Counted from the stretch's first letter, positions 41,801 through 53,185 are shown. The stretch: DNA of 64,000 nt from Mycoplasma sp. 1578d (GCF_024582695.1 NZ_CP102081.1:124001-188000); one strand, 5' to 3'. Numbers and translations are program-made. The notes: a model not told the origin generated them from the letters alone.

Positions 41801-43597
41801 ATCGGAGCTTTATCAAGAGCTTCTCAATTCATTATTTCAGGAGATAAGGAACAACTTCCGCCTACAGATTTCTTTGCTCACTTTGATGAAGATGATTCAT
41901 TAGATGATAATTCTTGAGATACTACTGCTTTTGATTCAATTCTTGAAGTTGCTAATATTGTATTACCAACAATTAAACTTAAATGACACTACCGTAGTAA
42001 GTTTGATGAATTAATTCACCCTTCAAACAAAGAAATTTATAATGAATTAATTACCTTCCCCGCTTCAAAAATCCCATCTAAATTTGAAGGAGTCTCACAC
42101 GAGCATGTTCGTGGTCAATTTATTGACTCGGTCAACCAGGTTGAAGCTGATAAAGTCGTAGAACTTGTTATTGAAATCATTCGAAAATACGGTACCAGAA
42201 GAACTGTGGGGGTTGTTACCTTCAACACCCAACAAAGAGATTTGATTGAACGGAAAATTAACTTACTCAGACGGAAAACTAATGAATTTGAACATTTCTT
42301 TAATGCTTGAGAAATTGAAAAATTCTTTGTTAAAAACATTGAAACTGTACAAGGGGATGAAAGAGATATTATTATTCTTTCAGTTGGTTATGGACCTAAC
42401 GCTAAAGGAATTATGACTATGAATTTTGGTCCATTGAACCAACAGAATGGATATCGTCGGTTAAATGTTGCCGTAACTCGTGCAAAAACAGCTGTTATTG
42501 TTGTTTCATCATTCCTAGAAAATGATATTGATTTATCAAGAACCAACTCACGTGGAGCTAAATTCTTGAAAAATTACATTCGTTATGCTGCTTCAGCAAA
42601 CAAACATATTGAGGAAACTAACCAATATGTCTCTGAATTTGACTCTCCATTTGAAGATGATGTTTATAACGAATTAAAAGAACGAGGATATAATGTGGTT
42701 AAAAGAATTGGATCTTCAGGATATAAAATTGATTTAGCGATTTTAGATCCAAAAAAACCAGGACATTACATTTTAGGAATTGAGTGTGATGGTTCGGTTT
42801 ATAAAACATCTCGTTCAAGTCGTGATCGTGAAATTCTTAGACAAAGAGTTCTTGAAGGACGTAAGTGAAATATTTACCGAATCTGATCAACAGATTGATA
42901 TAAAAATAAAACCAAACAAGTTGAAAGATTGACCAAATTTATTGAGCATTTAACAAATAATAAAACCACTAGAACAAACTCAAACACAAGTGATATGGAT
43001 GCATTGAAAATTAATGTCCCAGTGGAAATTAAGCAAAAAGCAATTGAAAAAATTCAATTCAATCCTTATCCAAATTATGAACAATTATTTGACAAAATTC
43101 AAAAATCAAATTCAGAAAGCAAAACTGATTTTGTATGAGCTTTAATTAGCGAATTACATCCAATTCACTATGATGAATTGAAAAAATTCATTCCACGTAT
43201 GTTTGGGAGAAAAACCTTTACTGCTGCTCTTAAAGAAGAGCTTGATGCTATTTTAAATGAATTATCTCAAAAATACTTTATTGACTTTGAAGCAGATTTT
43301 ATTGTAGCAAAAGATCAAATTATTGAATTTAGAGAACACCAAAAAAACTCATCTAAACGTGATTTTGCACGGATTCACCTAAATGAAGTTGAACACTTTT
43401 TATCAACTTTTATTGTAGCAACTAAAAACTTGAGCTTAAATGATATTATGATGACTTTTAGTAAATATTGTGGATTTACAACCATTACCCCTGTTTCAAA
43501 AGATCTCATTTTAAGAGCAATAGATAATTTAATTAATAATGGCTTAATCCAAGTTAATGATGATATTCTTTACCTTCAAGAACAAAGCATGCTTTAA
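38864..43597 (+). CDS. DUF4011-type SF1 helicase fused to Vsr-like nuclease and DUF3320
   Basis: The protein has 1577 residues; numerous TGA Trp codons, single frame throughout. The N-terminal region has WKNRLLDLSMKNQSINYR (DUF4011-like). The SF1 helicase has Walker A GPPGTGKSQT (about 342-351), Walker B VIFDEASQV (about 964-972), GDKEQLPP (about 993) and motif VI NVAVTRAKTAVIVVSS (about 1195-1212). A PD-(D/E)xK/Vsr-like domain follows (about 1260-1345: FEDDVYNELKERGY, KIDLAIL, IECDG). The last 150 residues resemble DUF3320. GTG start behind AAGGAG. This architecture has been linked to antiviral defence in other bacteria (Hhe-type candidates); it could also be a DNA-repair helicase. Single gene with its own terminator. 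Confidence 0.85.
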
Positions 43598-43600
43598 TTT

Positions 43601-43642
43601 AAACACTAAGCAATTATTGAATGTAATTGCTTAGTGTTTTTA
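43601..43642 (+). terminator. Terminator of helicase gene, 16-bp perfect stem
   Basis: AAACACTAAGCAATTA is exactly complementary to 43624-43639 with a 7-base loop, then T. Confidence 0.9.
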
Positions 43643-43763
43643 GCTTGAATATGTAATTTTTTGCAAATAATACCAAGATTTTTACCTTTATAAGAAAGCA
43701 TAATTCTATAAATAGTAAAATTAAATTATTATATAAACTAGCTTGGTAGGAGGAGAAGACAAA

Positions 43764-44735
43764 ATGCTTATAGGAAATTCAAAAGTTGCCAAAGAAGCAA
43801 TTGAAAAATATGATTCAATTATCATTTTTCATCATATACGACCAGATGGCGATTGTTTAGGATCGCAACACGGCTTAGCTGAGTTAATTAAAACTAATTA
43901 CCCAGAAAAGAAAGTATATTGTGTGGGTGATAATGTTGGAGTCTTAGACTTTATGAAATATCACTTTACTGACTCATCTCAAATTGATTTTACTAATTCA
44001 CTCGGAGTCGTTGTTGATGCTTCGTCAGGTGATCGAATCGAAAATGCTGAGTTGTTGTATCAAAATAAAACTACAGCAAAATTACGGATTGATCATCACC
44101 CAAATGATAGTGATATTCAATATGATTATCTTTGAGTTGACGAACATTATGTTGCAGCTGCTGAAATGATTGCAATGTTGGCATATGAATCAAATTGGAA
44201 GGTATCACTTAAAGCCAGTGAGTACATTTATTTAGGGATTAATACAGATTCAGGAAGATTTTTATATCCTGATACTAGTGCAAGAACACACACATTAGTA
44301 GCTTTTTTAATGGAAAATGGATTTCATCCACAACCGATTTTAAAAGAACTTTCAAAAAGAACTTTTAAAGGGATTAAATTTATTGGAGAATTACTTAGTG
44401 GCTTTAAGAAATACGGAAGAGTTCTTTATTTTGAAGCTACTGATCAAGTTTTACAAAAACATGAATTTAGTTCGCTTGAAGCTTCAATGTATGTTAATGA
44501 ATTGGCTAATATTGAAGATAACTCTTGTTGAGCATTATTTATTCAATTAGAGGACGGAAAAGTACGTGGTCGTTTAAGATCAAACGGCCCACTTGTAAAT
44601 AAAGTCGCTAAAGAATTCAATGGGGGCGGACATGATAATGCTGCCGGAATTACTTTAGATTCTTGAAATCAAGTTCAAGATGTTTTAGATAGATTAAATC
44701 AAGAAATTATTACATATGAAAGTGAGACAAAATAA
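43764..44735 (+). CDS. DHH/DHHA1 phosphoesterase, NrnA-like (copy 1)
   Basis: The protein has 323 residues. DHH-family motifs HHIRPDGDCLGSQHGL and RIDHHPND, and DHHA1 domain with GGGHDNAAG at the end. Such proteins degrade short oligoribonucleotides and pAp. ATG 43764 follows GGAGGAG; the in-frame TTG upstream is rejected. TAATG overlaps the next gene, a close paralogue. Confidence 0.92.
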
Positions 44736-45712
44736 TGCAAATCGGTTCATTAAAACAAGCAGTTGAACAATTATTAAAATATGATTCAATCGTGATCTTT
44801 CATCACATTCAACCTGATGGTGATTGCTTAGGTTCGCAACACGGACTCGGGGAATTACTTAGAACTAATTTTCCGAACAAACAAATTTATTGTGTTGGAG
44901 ATGAAAATGGTTTATTTCCATTCTTAAATATCCAAATGGATCCAAACCCTAGTGATGAAATTTTAAAAAAATCACTAGCAGTTATTGTAGATGCTAATTA
45001 TAAAGATCGCATTCATACTAGAGAATTACTTGATAAAGAAATTTTTGCTCACGTTTTAAGGATTGATCACCATCCAAATGACGATGATTTAGGTGACAAT
45101 GTAACTAGATGAGTAGACAGTTCATATATTGCTGCTGACGAAATGATTGCCGAGATAGCTTATGAAACAAAATGAAAAATAAGCAAACAGGCAGCTCGTT
45201 TCTTGTATCTTGGGATGGTGACTGATTCAGGAAGATTTTTATTTAGTAATACTAGTGCAAGAACCTTAAAATTAGCTTCATATTTATATGAAAATGGTTT
45301 AGATGCAGATTTTATGCACTTAAATATGTATAAAACTTCGATTGAAGAAATTAAATTTAATGCTTGATTAACATCAACTCTAAAAACACGTGATGGAGTT
45401 GCGTATCTTCAAAATTCTTATCAAGACACTATTCAAAGAGGGAGAACACCTGAAAAATCAGTTCGTCCGAATTTAATTTCTAATATTGACGGATTTCCAA
45501 TTTGAGCACAATTTATCGAAGAAAAAGATGGAAAAGTTAGAGTCGAATTAAGATCAAACGGCCCAGTTGTTAGAAATGTTGCACTCAAATGGGGTGGTGG
45601 AGGCCATCTAAAAGCCTCTGGTTGTGTTTTAGATTCAGTTAATGATATTGAATCAGTTATTGATGATTGTGCACTAGAAGTTCAAAAATACTTACAACAA
45701 GAAAGTAATTAG
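44735..45712 (+). CDS. DHH/DHHA1 phosphoesterase, NrnA-like (copy 2)
   Basis: The protein has 325 residues. Same motifs: HHIQPDGDCLGSQHGL, RIDHHPND, and GGGGHLKASG. It differs from copy 1 by an insertion around SVRPNLISNIDG. Tandem paralogues suggest old duplication and possibly split substrate preference (nanoRNA, pAp or cyclic dinucleotide products); specificity cannot be read from sequence. It ends 4 bases before tdk. Confidence 0.92.
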
Positions 45713-45716
45713 TTTG

Positions 45717-46268
45717 ATGTATTGAAAAGACACTAAGGGTTCACTTGAAGTTATTACTGGACCAATGTTTGCTGGAAAAAGTGCTGAATTAATTAAAAGA
45801 TTAACAATTTTAAAAATAGCACAAGTAAAATTTTTAGTTTTTAAACCAGATTTTGATACACGTTTTGGAAACGATGTAATTGTTAGCCGAACTGGTTCAA
45901 ATGTTAAAGCCATATCAATCGCTAGAGCAAATGATATTTGAAAATATTGAGACGATCAAATCAAAGCGATTGCTTTTGATGAAGTTCACTTTTTTGATGA
46001 AGGAATTTTTGAAGTAGTGGAAAAACTAATTTCAAAAGGTGTAAGAGTTATTGTTTCAGGTCTTGATATGGATTTTGCTGGGAAAAGTTTTTTAATAACC
46101 TCTGAACTCTTAGCTCAAGCTGATTATGTTTCTAAATTAAAAGCAGTATGTATGAAGTGTTTTGAACAAGCATCACTTTCTTATCGTAAAGTCAAATCAA
46201 AAGAAAGACATCTTTTAGGCGATTCTGAATACGAAGCAAGATGTCGCCAATGTCATAAAGTAGAATAA
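45717..46268 (+). CDS. tdk: Thymidine kinase
   Basis: The protein has 183 residues. EVITGPMFAGKSAEL P-loop, IAFDEVHFFDEGI Walker B, DMDFAGKSF and a zinc ribbon CMKC...CRQC. It phosphorylates salvaged thymidine, fitting with deoB and cdd nearby. The ATG codon is followed by a TGA Trp (MYWKD); it lies just after the upstream stop. Confidence 0.93.
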
Positions 46269-46283
46269 TTTAAAAGTCTATGA

Positions 46284-46314
46284 AAAATACACGAAATTTT
46301 TCTTCGTGTATTTT
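46284..46314. terminator. Bidirectional terminator between tdk and era
   Basis: AAAATACACGAA and TTCGTGTATTTT arms with a 7-base loop. It overlaps the era stop region. Confidence 0.88.
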
Positions 46315-47188
46315 ATTTATAACCAAATTTAGCTAATTCTTTTTCATTGTTATTTCACTTATCAGCAATTTTAACTTTTAAATTTAAAATAACTTTACTT
46401 TGGAATTGATGCATCATTTTGTAGCGTGCACTTTGACCAATTTGCTTAATTTTTGTTCCTTTAGCACCAATTACCATTCCCTTTTGTGATGCTTTTTTAA
46501 CATAAATAACAGCTTCAATTTGAATTAAATCTTCTAAATCTTCAAATTCATTTATTTCTACTGCAATTGAATGTGGAAGCTCTTCATAAAGAGAATTAAT
46601 AGCAGATTCACGAATAATTTCTTTCGCTAAAAATCGCATGCTTTTATCAGTGATATAATCAATGTCATATTGAGCTTGACCTTCATAAGCATATGGTTTA
46701 ATTACATCGATTAAAGAATTAATTGATTTGAAGTCGTTTTTTGATGTAGAAAGAATATGTTCAAAATTATATTCCTGAACCTCTTTAATTTTTTCTGCTA
46801 ATAATTGTGGATTTTTTCTAATTTTATCAATTTTAGTGATAACAGCAATTTTGTGTTTAACCTTAGCGATTTTTTCTAAAATCATTTTATCGCCAGTCCC
46901 GATTTTTTCATCAGCTGGAGCTAAAAATAAGAGCACATCAATATCTTTAGTGGTGTTATAAGCATTTTTATTTAAAATTTCACCTAGTTTATTTTCAGGT
47001 TTATGAATTCCGGGTGTATCGGTAAAAATAATTTGATATTCATCATCAGTATAAATACCAGTTATTTGATCTCTTGTGGTTTGAGCTACATTAGTTACAA
47101 TGGCCACATCATACCCGACAATAGCATTAATTAATGTACTTTTACCCACATTTGGACGCCCTATAATTGAAACAAAACAAATTTTCAT
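46313..47188 (-). CDS. era: GTPase Era
   Basis: The protein has 291 residues. GTPase motifs GRPNVGKSTL, DTPGIHKPE and TKIDKI; C-terminal KH domain with GMVIGAKGTKIKQIG, which binds the 16S rRNA 3' end. A TGA Trp near the end extends it 14 residues past 46355. It shares one base with cdd, in an ybeY-cdd-era message for ribosome maturation and salvage. Confidence 0.96.
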
Positions 47189-47580
47189 TATTTAATATCG
47201 CTTTCTAAAATACTATAAGGAACCAATTCAGCAACTGTATTAACTCTAACTTGAGTTGTATCATTCGAATATTGATACACTTTAGCTTCAGGAATCATAA
47301 ATTCAGTCATTACTTGCCTGCATCCAGCACACGGACTAATAATTCCCTCTTTTTTACTGATAATATGGATTTCCTTGAATGTTCCAACTTTTGCTCCATA
47401 TGCAACTGATCCAAATAATGCACTTCTTTCTGCACAAATTCCAGATGGATACGCAGCATTTTCAACATTAACTCCATAATATTCATTTCCATCCTGGTCA
47501 ATTGCACAAGCTGCAACTTGAAAGTTTGAATATGGTGCGTATGCTCTTTTCAATAATTCTTTTAATTTTTTAATATCCAT
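47188..47580 (-). CDS. cdd: Cytidine deaminase
   Basis: The protein has 130 residues. NVENAAYPSGICAERSALFGSVAYG holds the catalytic Glu and first zinc Cys; SPCAGCRQVMTEF holds the other two. It deaminates (deoxy)cytidine in pyrimidine salvage. Confidence 0.96.
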   Translation of the reverse strand: MDIKKLKELLKRAYAPYSNFQVAACAIDQDGNEYYGVNVENAAYPSGICAERSALFGSVAYGAKVGTFKEIHIISKKEGIISPCAGCRQVMTEFMIPEAKVYQYSNDTTQVRVNTVAELVPYSILESDIK

Positions 47581-47582
47581 TT

Positions 47583-48047
47583 TTACTCTCTACCAATTTT
47601 TAATGGTTTAAAAATTTTATCCACAATTTTATTCATTTTAATTCTCTCTTCTTCTACTTCGTGATCATATCCAGCTAAATGAACTAAACCATGGGTAAAT
47701 AAATAGCAAAATTCTCTTTTAATTGAGTGATTAAATTCAATTGCTTGTTCAACCATTCTATCATAGCAAATAATTAATTCTCCTAATAAAACGAAGGGTA
47801 ATTGGTCATAAAGAGAGCGATCATAATGTCCGAAAGAGAGAATATCAGTTACATAATCTTTATTGCGGTATTCTTTATTTAAGAGCTTAATTTTTCTTTT
47901 AGACACAACTTTAACGTCTAAAAGTATCTGTTTGTTAATTTTAAAGAATTTAGCAAAATTTTTAACTATTTCTTTCATTTCGTGATCAAAATCAATATCG
48001 TGTCTAGTTCTATTATCGAAAGAAATTTCATGAATGATTTTATTCAT
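47583..48047 (-). CDS. ybeY: Endoribonuclease YbeY
   Basis: The protein has 154 residues. Zinc motif HGLVHLAGYDHEVEEER and the LNKEYRNKDYVTDILSF strand. It matures 16S rRNA and works with Era, whose gene is in the same operon. TATAAT (48055-48060, minus strand) ends 7 bases before the ATG with no Shine-Dalgarno, so it is probably leaderless. Confidence 0.95.
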   Translation of the reverse strand: MNKIIHEISFDNRTRHDIDFDHEMKEIVKNFAKFFKINKQILLDVKVVSKRKIKLLNKEYRNKDYVTDILSFGHYDRSLYDQLPFVLLGELIICYDRMVEQAIEFNHSIKREFCYLFTHGLVHLAGYDHEVEEERIKMNKIVDKIFKPLKIGRE

Positions 48048-48063
48048 GATTAAAATTATAAAC

Positions 48064-48450
48064 TTATTTAGGTAAAATGTGCTTTAAAATATATTCTAAA
48101 AATGTTGTTTTTCCTGAATTATAGGTGCAATAAATTTCAAGAATATTATTCTCTTTCATTTGTAAAAGCAAAGATGGAGAAATTATTTTTATTTGATTCT
48201 CATCCAAAACATAAGTAAAGGAATAAGTTGATATTTGATTTTTAATTTGAACATTCAATTCTGGTTGTTTGACTATTTCATCCGATTTAATACCATTGAG
48301 AAAAATATCATCATATTCCCTACGAAGATAAACTTTTTTGTAAGAATTAATTTGGTAAGTTAAAGCAATATAACACATAAAAGCAAAAACAATCAATAAT
48401 AAAAGCATCAAGCAAATAATAAAGTTATATTGAGACGTGGTTCTTTTCAA
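48064..48450 (-). CDS. Single-pass membrane partner of the C39 exporter, unknown (HlyD-like?)
   Basis: The protein has 128 residues from TTG 48450, which has AGAGGTG upstream; an ATG at 48468 is the alternative. One transmembrane segment near the N-terminus (IICLMLLLLIVFAFMCYIAL), then a strand-rich soluble part. Overlap with the exporter gene suggests co-function. It resembles a very short membrane-fusion (HlyD-like) adaptor, but no diagnostic motif is visible. Confidence 0.6.
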   Translation of the reverse strand: MKRTTSQYNFIICLMLLLLIVFAFMCYIALTYQINSYKKVYLRREYDDIFLNGIKSDEIVKQPELNVQIKNQISTYSFTYVLDENQIKIISPSLLLQMKENNILEIYCTYNSGKTTFLEYILKHILPK

Positions 48451-50449
48451 GATGCACCTCTTTTGCATTATCGAAAATAAATTTATTATTATGGCTAGTT
48501 TCAATTACAAGTGAATTATCAAGCTTCTTGTTTAAATAATTTTTAATTTCATTAAAAAAAGATTCGCTCAAATTGTCAAAAGCTTCATCAAAAAGATAAA
48601 GAAGATATGGGTGCTCGATTATTTTTAAAAAATTAACCACTTGGATTTCTCCACTAGAAAGCTCGTTAAATCTTTTGTTTTGAAGTGTACTAATTTTATT
48701 AATTAGATCATTTGATAATTCTTGAGAAAATTCATTGATATTTGAAAAATTAACATATTCACTGACAAAAGATTGAGATAAATTATTCTTATGACCAATA
48801 TATATAATGTTATTTTTTAAATCAAAGTCATTAAAAATATCTTTTTGAATATTATTGATTTTAATTATTCCATTACTTGGTTTCAAGTTTCCGCTTAAGA
48901 TTGCAAAAAGAGTCGTTTTACCAATTCCGTTCATTCCCTTTAAATGTGTGTTTTGATCAATTACTAGACGTTGCACATTTAATGCACTATAATTTTGTTC
49001 ATACTGGTAATCAACATAAGATAATTCAATTTTTCTAATATTATTAAATTGGTTTTGTTGAGTTTGAACAATGATTTCTTGCTTTTGTTTAAAGAATCTA
49101 AGCAATATTTTTGCTGTTTTGTATTTAATGTGCAAATTAAATAAAGGCCAAAAATTTTGTGTTGATTTGGTTAATAAACTAGCTGCTGTTAGTGTAAAAA
49201 TTAAATCTACCAAAGTAATAGCACCTTTTCAAATTTGAAAAGATCCTAAAAATAAAACTACAAAAGGACCTAGCATCTCGATAATTGATGATATTGAAAA
49301 AACACTTTCAGATACATAATTAGTTTTTAAATAATTTTCTTGCATGTTAGAAAATTGTTTTTGAATATTTTTGTAAAGTTTATTTTGAATTTGAGAAATA
49401 TTAATTGAATTAACATAATTGTAATATTCTTCTATATTGGATGTAAGAGCAATGTTTTGCTCTAAAATCTTCTTATATGAATCGTTGTATCAATTTTGCA
49501 TAAATAAACTAATTAAAAAGTTAATTAAGCAATAAATAATTAAAGCATAAAGCAAGACAAAGTTAATTGTATATATCATTAAACCACCAATAATTAAATA
49601 CAAACCATTTACAATAATTGAAGATAAAAATGAACTTTTATAATCTCAAATTGTGTCTATAGCTATAATTCTGTTTAAAAATTCACTTGAATTTAATTTA
49701 GTGATTTCTTTGGAATATTGTGATTTTAAATTTTTTAAAAGATCTAATTTTTGTTGATTGGAATACTCAGTAACTTTAGTTAAAGTTCATTTATTTGTTA
49801 GATATTTAAATGTTTGTTGTGTGATTAAAATTCATAAAACAAATCCAGCACAAAAATATAAATATATTTCTAAATTGTATGGAATAATCTCAGAAAAAAT
49901 ATATTTAGTCATTAATGGAATAAGCAAAATAACAAACAATTCTAAAAGTTTACTTAAAAAATGCATTATTTGCATTTTGATAGCATTAAAATTAACTTTT
50001 TCATGAGTAAAATTTTTTATTTGCTCTTTTTGGTCAGTATTTGGTTGGTTTAAGCTTGAAAAAGCTACAATGATATTTAAAAAGATTTTTTGAAATTCTT
50101 CTAAGCTTATTTTACCTTTTCCATAAGCCGGATCAATATACCAAATTTGTGAATTAGTACATTTTTCAATAATAATCATATGCTGATTATTATTTTGATT
50201 GATAATAGTTGCAAATGGGAATTGATCACTTGAGAGTTTTTTAAGCGTATCAAGATCACAGTTAAAAACTTCAATACTTAAAGAATATTGATTAATTAAT
50301 CTTTTCAAGCTCTCAAGTGAAATCCCATTATTTTGATAAATTGCATTAATTTTCAGTTCATCAAGAGGGACTTTTTGACCATGAATTAGCTCAATAAAAT
50401 ACTGAGCAACTACTAATGAACAATCTTTTGAATCTCTTTGATATTGCAT
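48425..50449 (-). CDS. C39-peptidase ABC exporter (bacteriocin/peptide type)
   Basis: The protein has 674 residues with TGA Trp codons. The N-terminal C39 peptidase has Gln4, Cys10 in QRDSKDCSL, His90 in NQHMIIIE and Asp106 in IDPAYG. A six-helix membrane domain follows, then the ATPase with Walker A GMNGIGKTT, signature LSSGE, Walker B LYLFDEAFD and H-loop SHNN. Such SunT/ComA-like exporters cut double-Gly leaders while secreting peptides. No obvious leader peptide gene lies next to it. The DCS site differs from the usual DCG. Confidence 0.88.
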
Positions 50450-50571
50450 TTCTTTTATGAAATAAATAAATTTAAAAAAATTATTAAAAAAAGAAAATAA
50501 CAGTGTTTGTACAGATTAGTAATTTAACTTAAAAAAGTTTATAATTCTATTATTACAATAAAGAGGTTATT

Positions 50572-51009
50572 ATGAAAAAAGTAGTTGCTTTTGCAAGCGA
50601 TCATGCTGGATTTAAGCTGAAACAAGAATTAATTGAATACCTTAAATCACTCGGCTATGAAATAGTTGATTTAGGACCAAAAACAGACCAAAATCCAGTT
50701 AGTTATGCAACTCAAGGAAAAGAACTTGCAGAGTATATTGATAATAAAAAACCAGATTTTGGTATTGGAATTTGTGGAACAGGCTTAGGAATTTCGTATG
50801 CATTAAATCGACACAAGCACATTCGAGCTGCTCGTGTGACCTCGGTTGAAGATGCTAAACTTGCTAAACTTCACAATAATGCTAATGTTTTGGTTTTTGG
50901 CGGACGCCAAATTTCCACAAAAAAAGCTCAAAAAATCATTGATGAATTTATTGCAACTGAATACGAAGGTGGTAGACATCAACAAAGAATTGACGAGTTA
51001 GATATGTAA
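50572..51009 (+). CDS. rpiB: Ribose 5-phosphate isomerase B
   Basis: The protein has 145 residues. ASDHAGFKLKQELIEYL, CGTGLGISYALNRH and ARVTSVEDAKLAKLHNNANVLVFGGR are RpiB signatures. It interconverts ribose 5-P and ribulose 5-P, feeding nucleotide salvage with deoB. AAAGAGG precedes the ATG. Confidence 0.96.
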   Translation: MKKVVAFASDHAGFKLKQELIEYLKSLGYEIVDLGPKTDQNPVSYATQGKELAEYIDNKKPDFGIGICGTGLGISYALNRHKHIRAARVTSVEDAKLAKLHNNANVLVFGGRQISTKKAQKIIDEFIATEYEGGRHQQRIDELDM

Positions 51010-51105
51010 TTTTAGAATAATCTTTTTGACAAATTCAACAGAAAAACTCTCAAGTTTGCTATAATAGAGATACCATTATAAATTTTTAATTTAGTTAGGA
51101 AAAAT

Positions 51106-51591
51106 ATGAAAAGAAAATTAGCTTTAATCTTATCGGTTTTTGGTGGAGTAATTACACCTTTATCACTTGCTGTTTCATGTTCTAATAGTTCAACAATTGT
51201 TGAACCTAAAGTTGATGCAAAACAAGAAGAAAAAACCGAAGAACCTAAAAAACCTTCTCCAGAAGAAGTTGCTAAATTATCTTTACTTAAAGAAACTGTT
51301 TCAACCAATGAAAAATTATTAAGAATGTCAGAGAACGTACTTGTTATTTCAAAAGACAAAATTAAAGACAAACTCGCAACCGAAGCTTCAGTTGATGATG
51401 TTTATCTTGAATTTGGAAAATTGTATTATGATTATGCAAAACAAGTTGATAAAAAAGTTATCCTTGTTTCTTCTGAAGGAACCCAAGCTAAATTCTCAGT
51501 TCGCCTTTCTAAAACTCTTTCAAATGGAAAAATTGTTTCTGTAGCTAGAGAAGTAACAGTTCCTGGATATAAAGAAGAAGTGACTCAATAA
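51106..51591 (+). CDS. Small lipoprotein, unknown
   Basis: The protein has 161 residues. MKRKLALILSVFGG signal and LAVSC lipobox with Cys25, a Lys/Glu/Pro-rich linker (about 30-50), then a folded domain of about 105 residues. No TGA codons. Unlike the big cluster it has a Shine-Dalgarno (TTAGGAAAAAT). No family recognised. Confidence 0.85.
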   Translation: MKRKLALILSVFGGVITPLSLAVSCSNSSTIVEPKVDAKQEEKTEEPKKPSPEEVAKLSLLKETVSTNEKLLRMSENVLVISKDKIKDKLATEASVDDVYLEFGKLYYDYAKQVDKKVILVSSEGTQAKFSVRLSKTLSNGKIVSVAREVTVPGYKEEVTQ

Positions 51592-51605
51592 AATGTTAAT
51601 AATTA

Positions 51606-51634
51606 AAAAAACATTCTTGAAAAGAATGTTTTTT
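51606..51634. terminator. Bidirectional terminator between small lipoprotein and deoB
   Basis: AAAAAACATTCTT and AAGAATGTTTTTT arms with a 3-base loop. Confidence 0.88.
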
Positions 51635-51649
51635 TGTGCTTAAATCAAT

Positions 51650-52837
51650 TTAAACAAGTTTATCAAAAATATCATCACCAGTTTCAAGGACAACATCGGC
51701 TCCAAAATTACGAGCTACAATGTTTCCAAGAGTCCCAAGCCCATTAAATGTATCTAAAACTTTTGGAGCGGTAAATGATTTTGAATAAATAGTTGCTGGA
51801 AGATATTCTCTAGTATGATTAAATCCAGGATAAAGTGGATCGTTTCCATGATCACTAGTAATGATTAATAAATCATCTTTTTTTAAAACGTTAATAAGTT
51901 TAGCTAGTTTCACATCTAAATCAGCGATATTTTGAGCAAATCCGTGGACATCACGTCTATGACCATAGTGCGAATCAAATTGAACTAAATTAGTAAAAAC
52001 GAATTTATTTTCACTTTCTTCCATAGCTAGTTCAATGGTTTTATCCATTCCAATTGCATCACTCCCACTTGGGATGTGTCTAGAAATTCCTTGCCCTACA
52101 AAAATATCATTAATTTTACCTACAGAAACAACCTCAACCCCCTTATCAATTAAATTATTTAAAATTAATTTAGGTGGCTTGTTTGCATAGTCATGACGAT
52201 TGTAGGTGCGAGTATAATTACCAGCCTCACCGACATATGGACGAGCAATAATTCTTCCGACATTTCACTCAGGTTTTGATGAACAAATGGCTCTAGCTGC
52301 TTGAGCATATTTGTATAATTTATCTAGACCAGTTCACTCTTCGTGAGCACAAATTTGAAGCACTGAATCCATTGATGTGTACACAATTATCGAGCCATTT
52401 GTTTTTTCTTCGTGTGCTAGTTCATTAATAATTTCAGTTCCACTAGCCGCTTTATTTCCGATAATTTTACGGCCATCAAAAGCCTTTTCTAGTTCATTGA
52501 TTAACTCTTTCGGAAATCCAGTTTCGGTAAAGGTCGGAAATGGAACTAAAGTTTTAATTCCCATTATTTCTCAGTGACCAGCCAAGGTGTCTTTAGCATT
52601 AGAAACTTCTTGAACCTTTGCCATATAAGCGAGCGGATTTTTAACATGATAATTTCCTTGTAAATCAGTAATATTACCAATTCCAAGTTTTTTCCATGTG
52701 TTGATTTTAAATTCTTCGGCCATTGATGCAGAACGGATAGTGTTTGCTCCAGCATCGCCAAAAGCTTTCTGATCACGATCCGGACCAATTCCTAGTCCAT
52801 CTGTAATTATCATGAAAATTCTTTTAAACTTTTGCAT
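51650..52837 (-). CDS. deoB: Phosphopentomutase
   Basis: The protein has 395 residues. [13 protein letters not shown] start, GHWEIMGI with TGA Trp, and C-terminal [11 protein letters not shown] metal ligands. It moves phosphate between C1 and C5 of (deoxy)ribose, linking nucleosides to the pentose phosphate pathway. AAAGGAGA precedes the ATG. Confidence 0.97.
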
Positions 52838-53185
52838 TAAATCTCCTTTAGCAAAATTTCATATTTTAATTTTAAACATTTTTAAACAAAAAAGTTAAAA
52901 AACAAACAAATGCTTGTATAATTTTATCGCTGTTTATTGCTAAAGCGATAGGCAGCAAAAGAAAATTAAGTTTGTTTTTTTAGGTTTAAAAACTAAAATT
53001 TATTTAAACTCGCAACAATTTTAATTCGTTAGTCGTTATTTTCAAAAAACACATTTTTTATTTTTAAAAATCATTCATAAATTATTTAATTATATTTATG
53101 TTAATATCGCCCTTCTTTGTTAGTGATTTTTATAAAATATTCATATTTGCCCTAAAATTGTGTCTTTTGATAAAATCAATAGTCA
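52838..53185. other. AT-rich intergenic region with a hairpin and plus-strand -10 box
   Basis: About 350 bases without a supported gene. TATAAT on the plus strand (52917-52922) precedes TATCGCT...AGCGATA arms near 52926 and 52945. TAAAAAACAAAC near 52897 and GTTTGTTTTTTTA near 52971 form an outer inverted repeat. Possible small RNA or remnant terminator; not identified. Confidence 0.4.
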
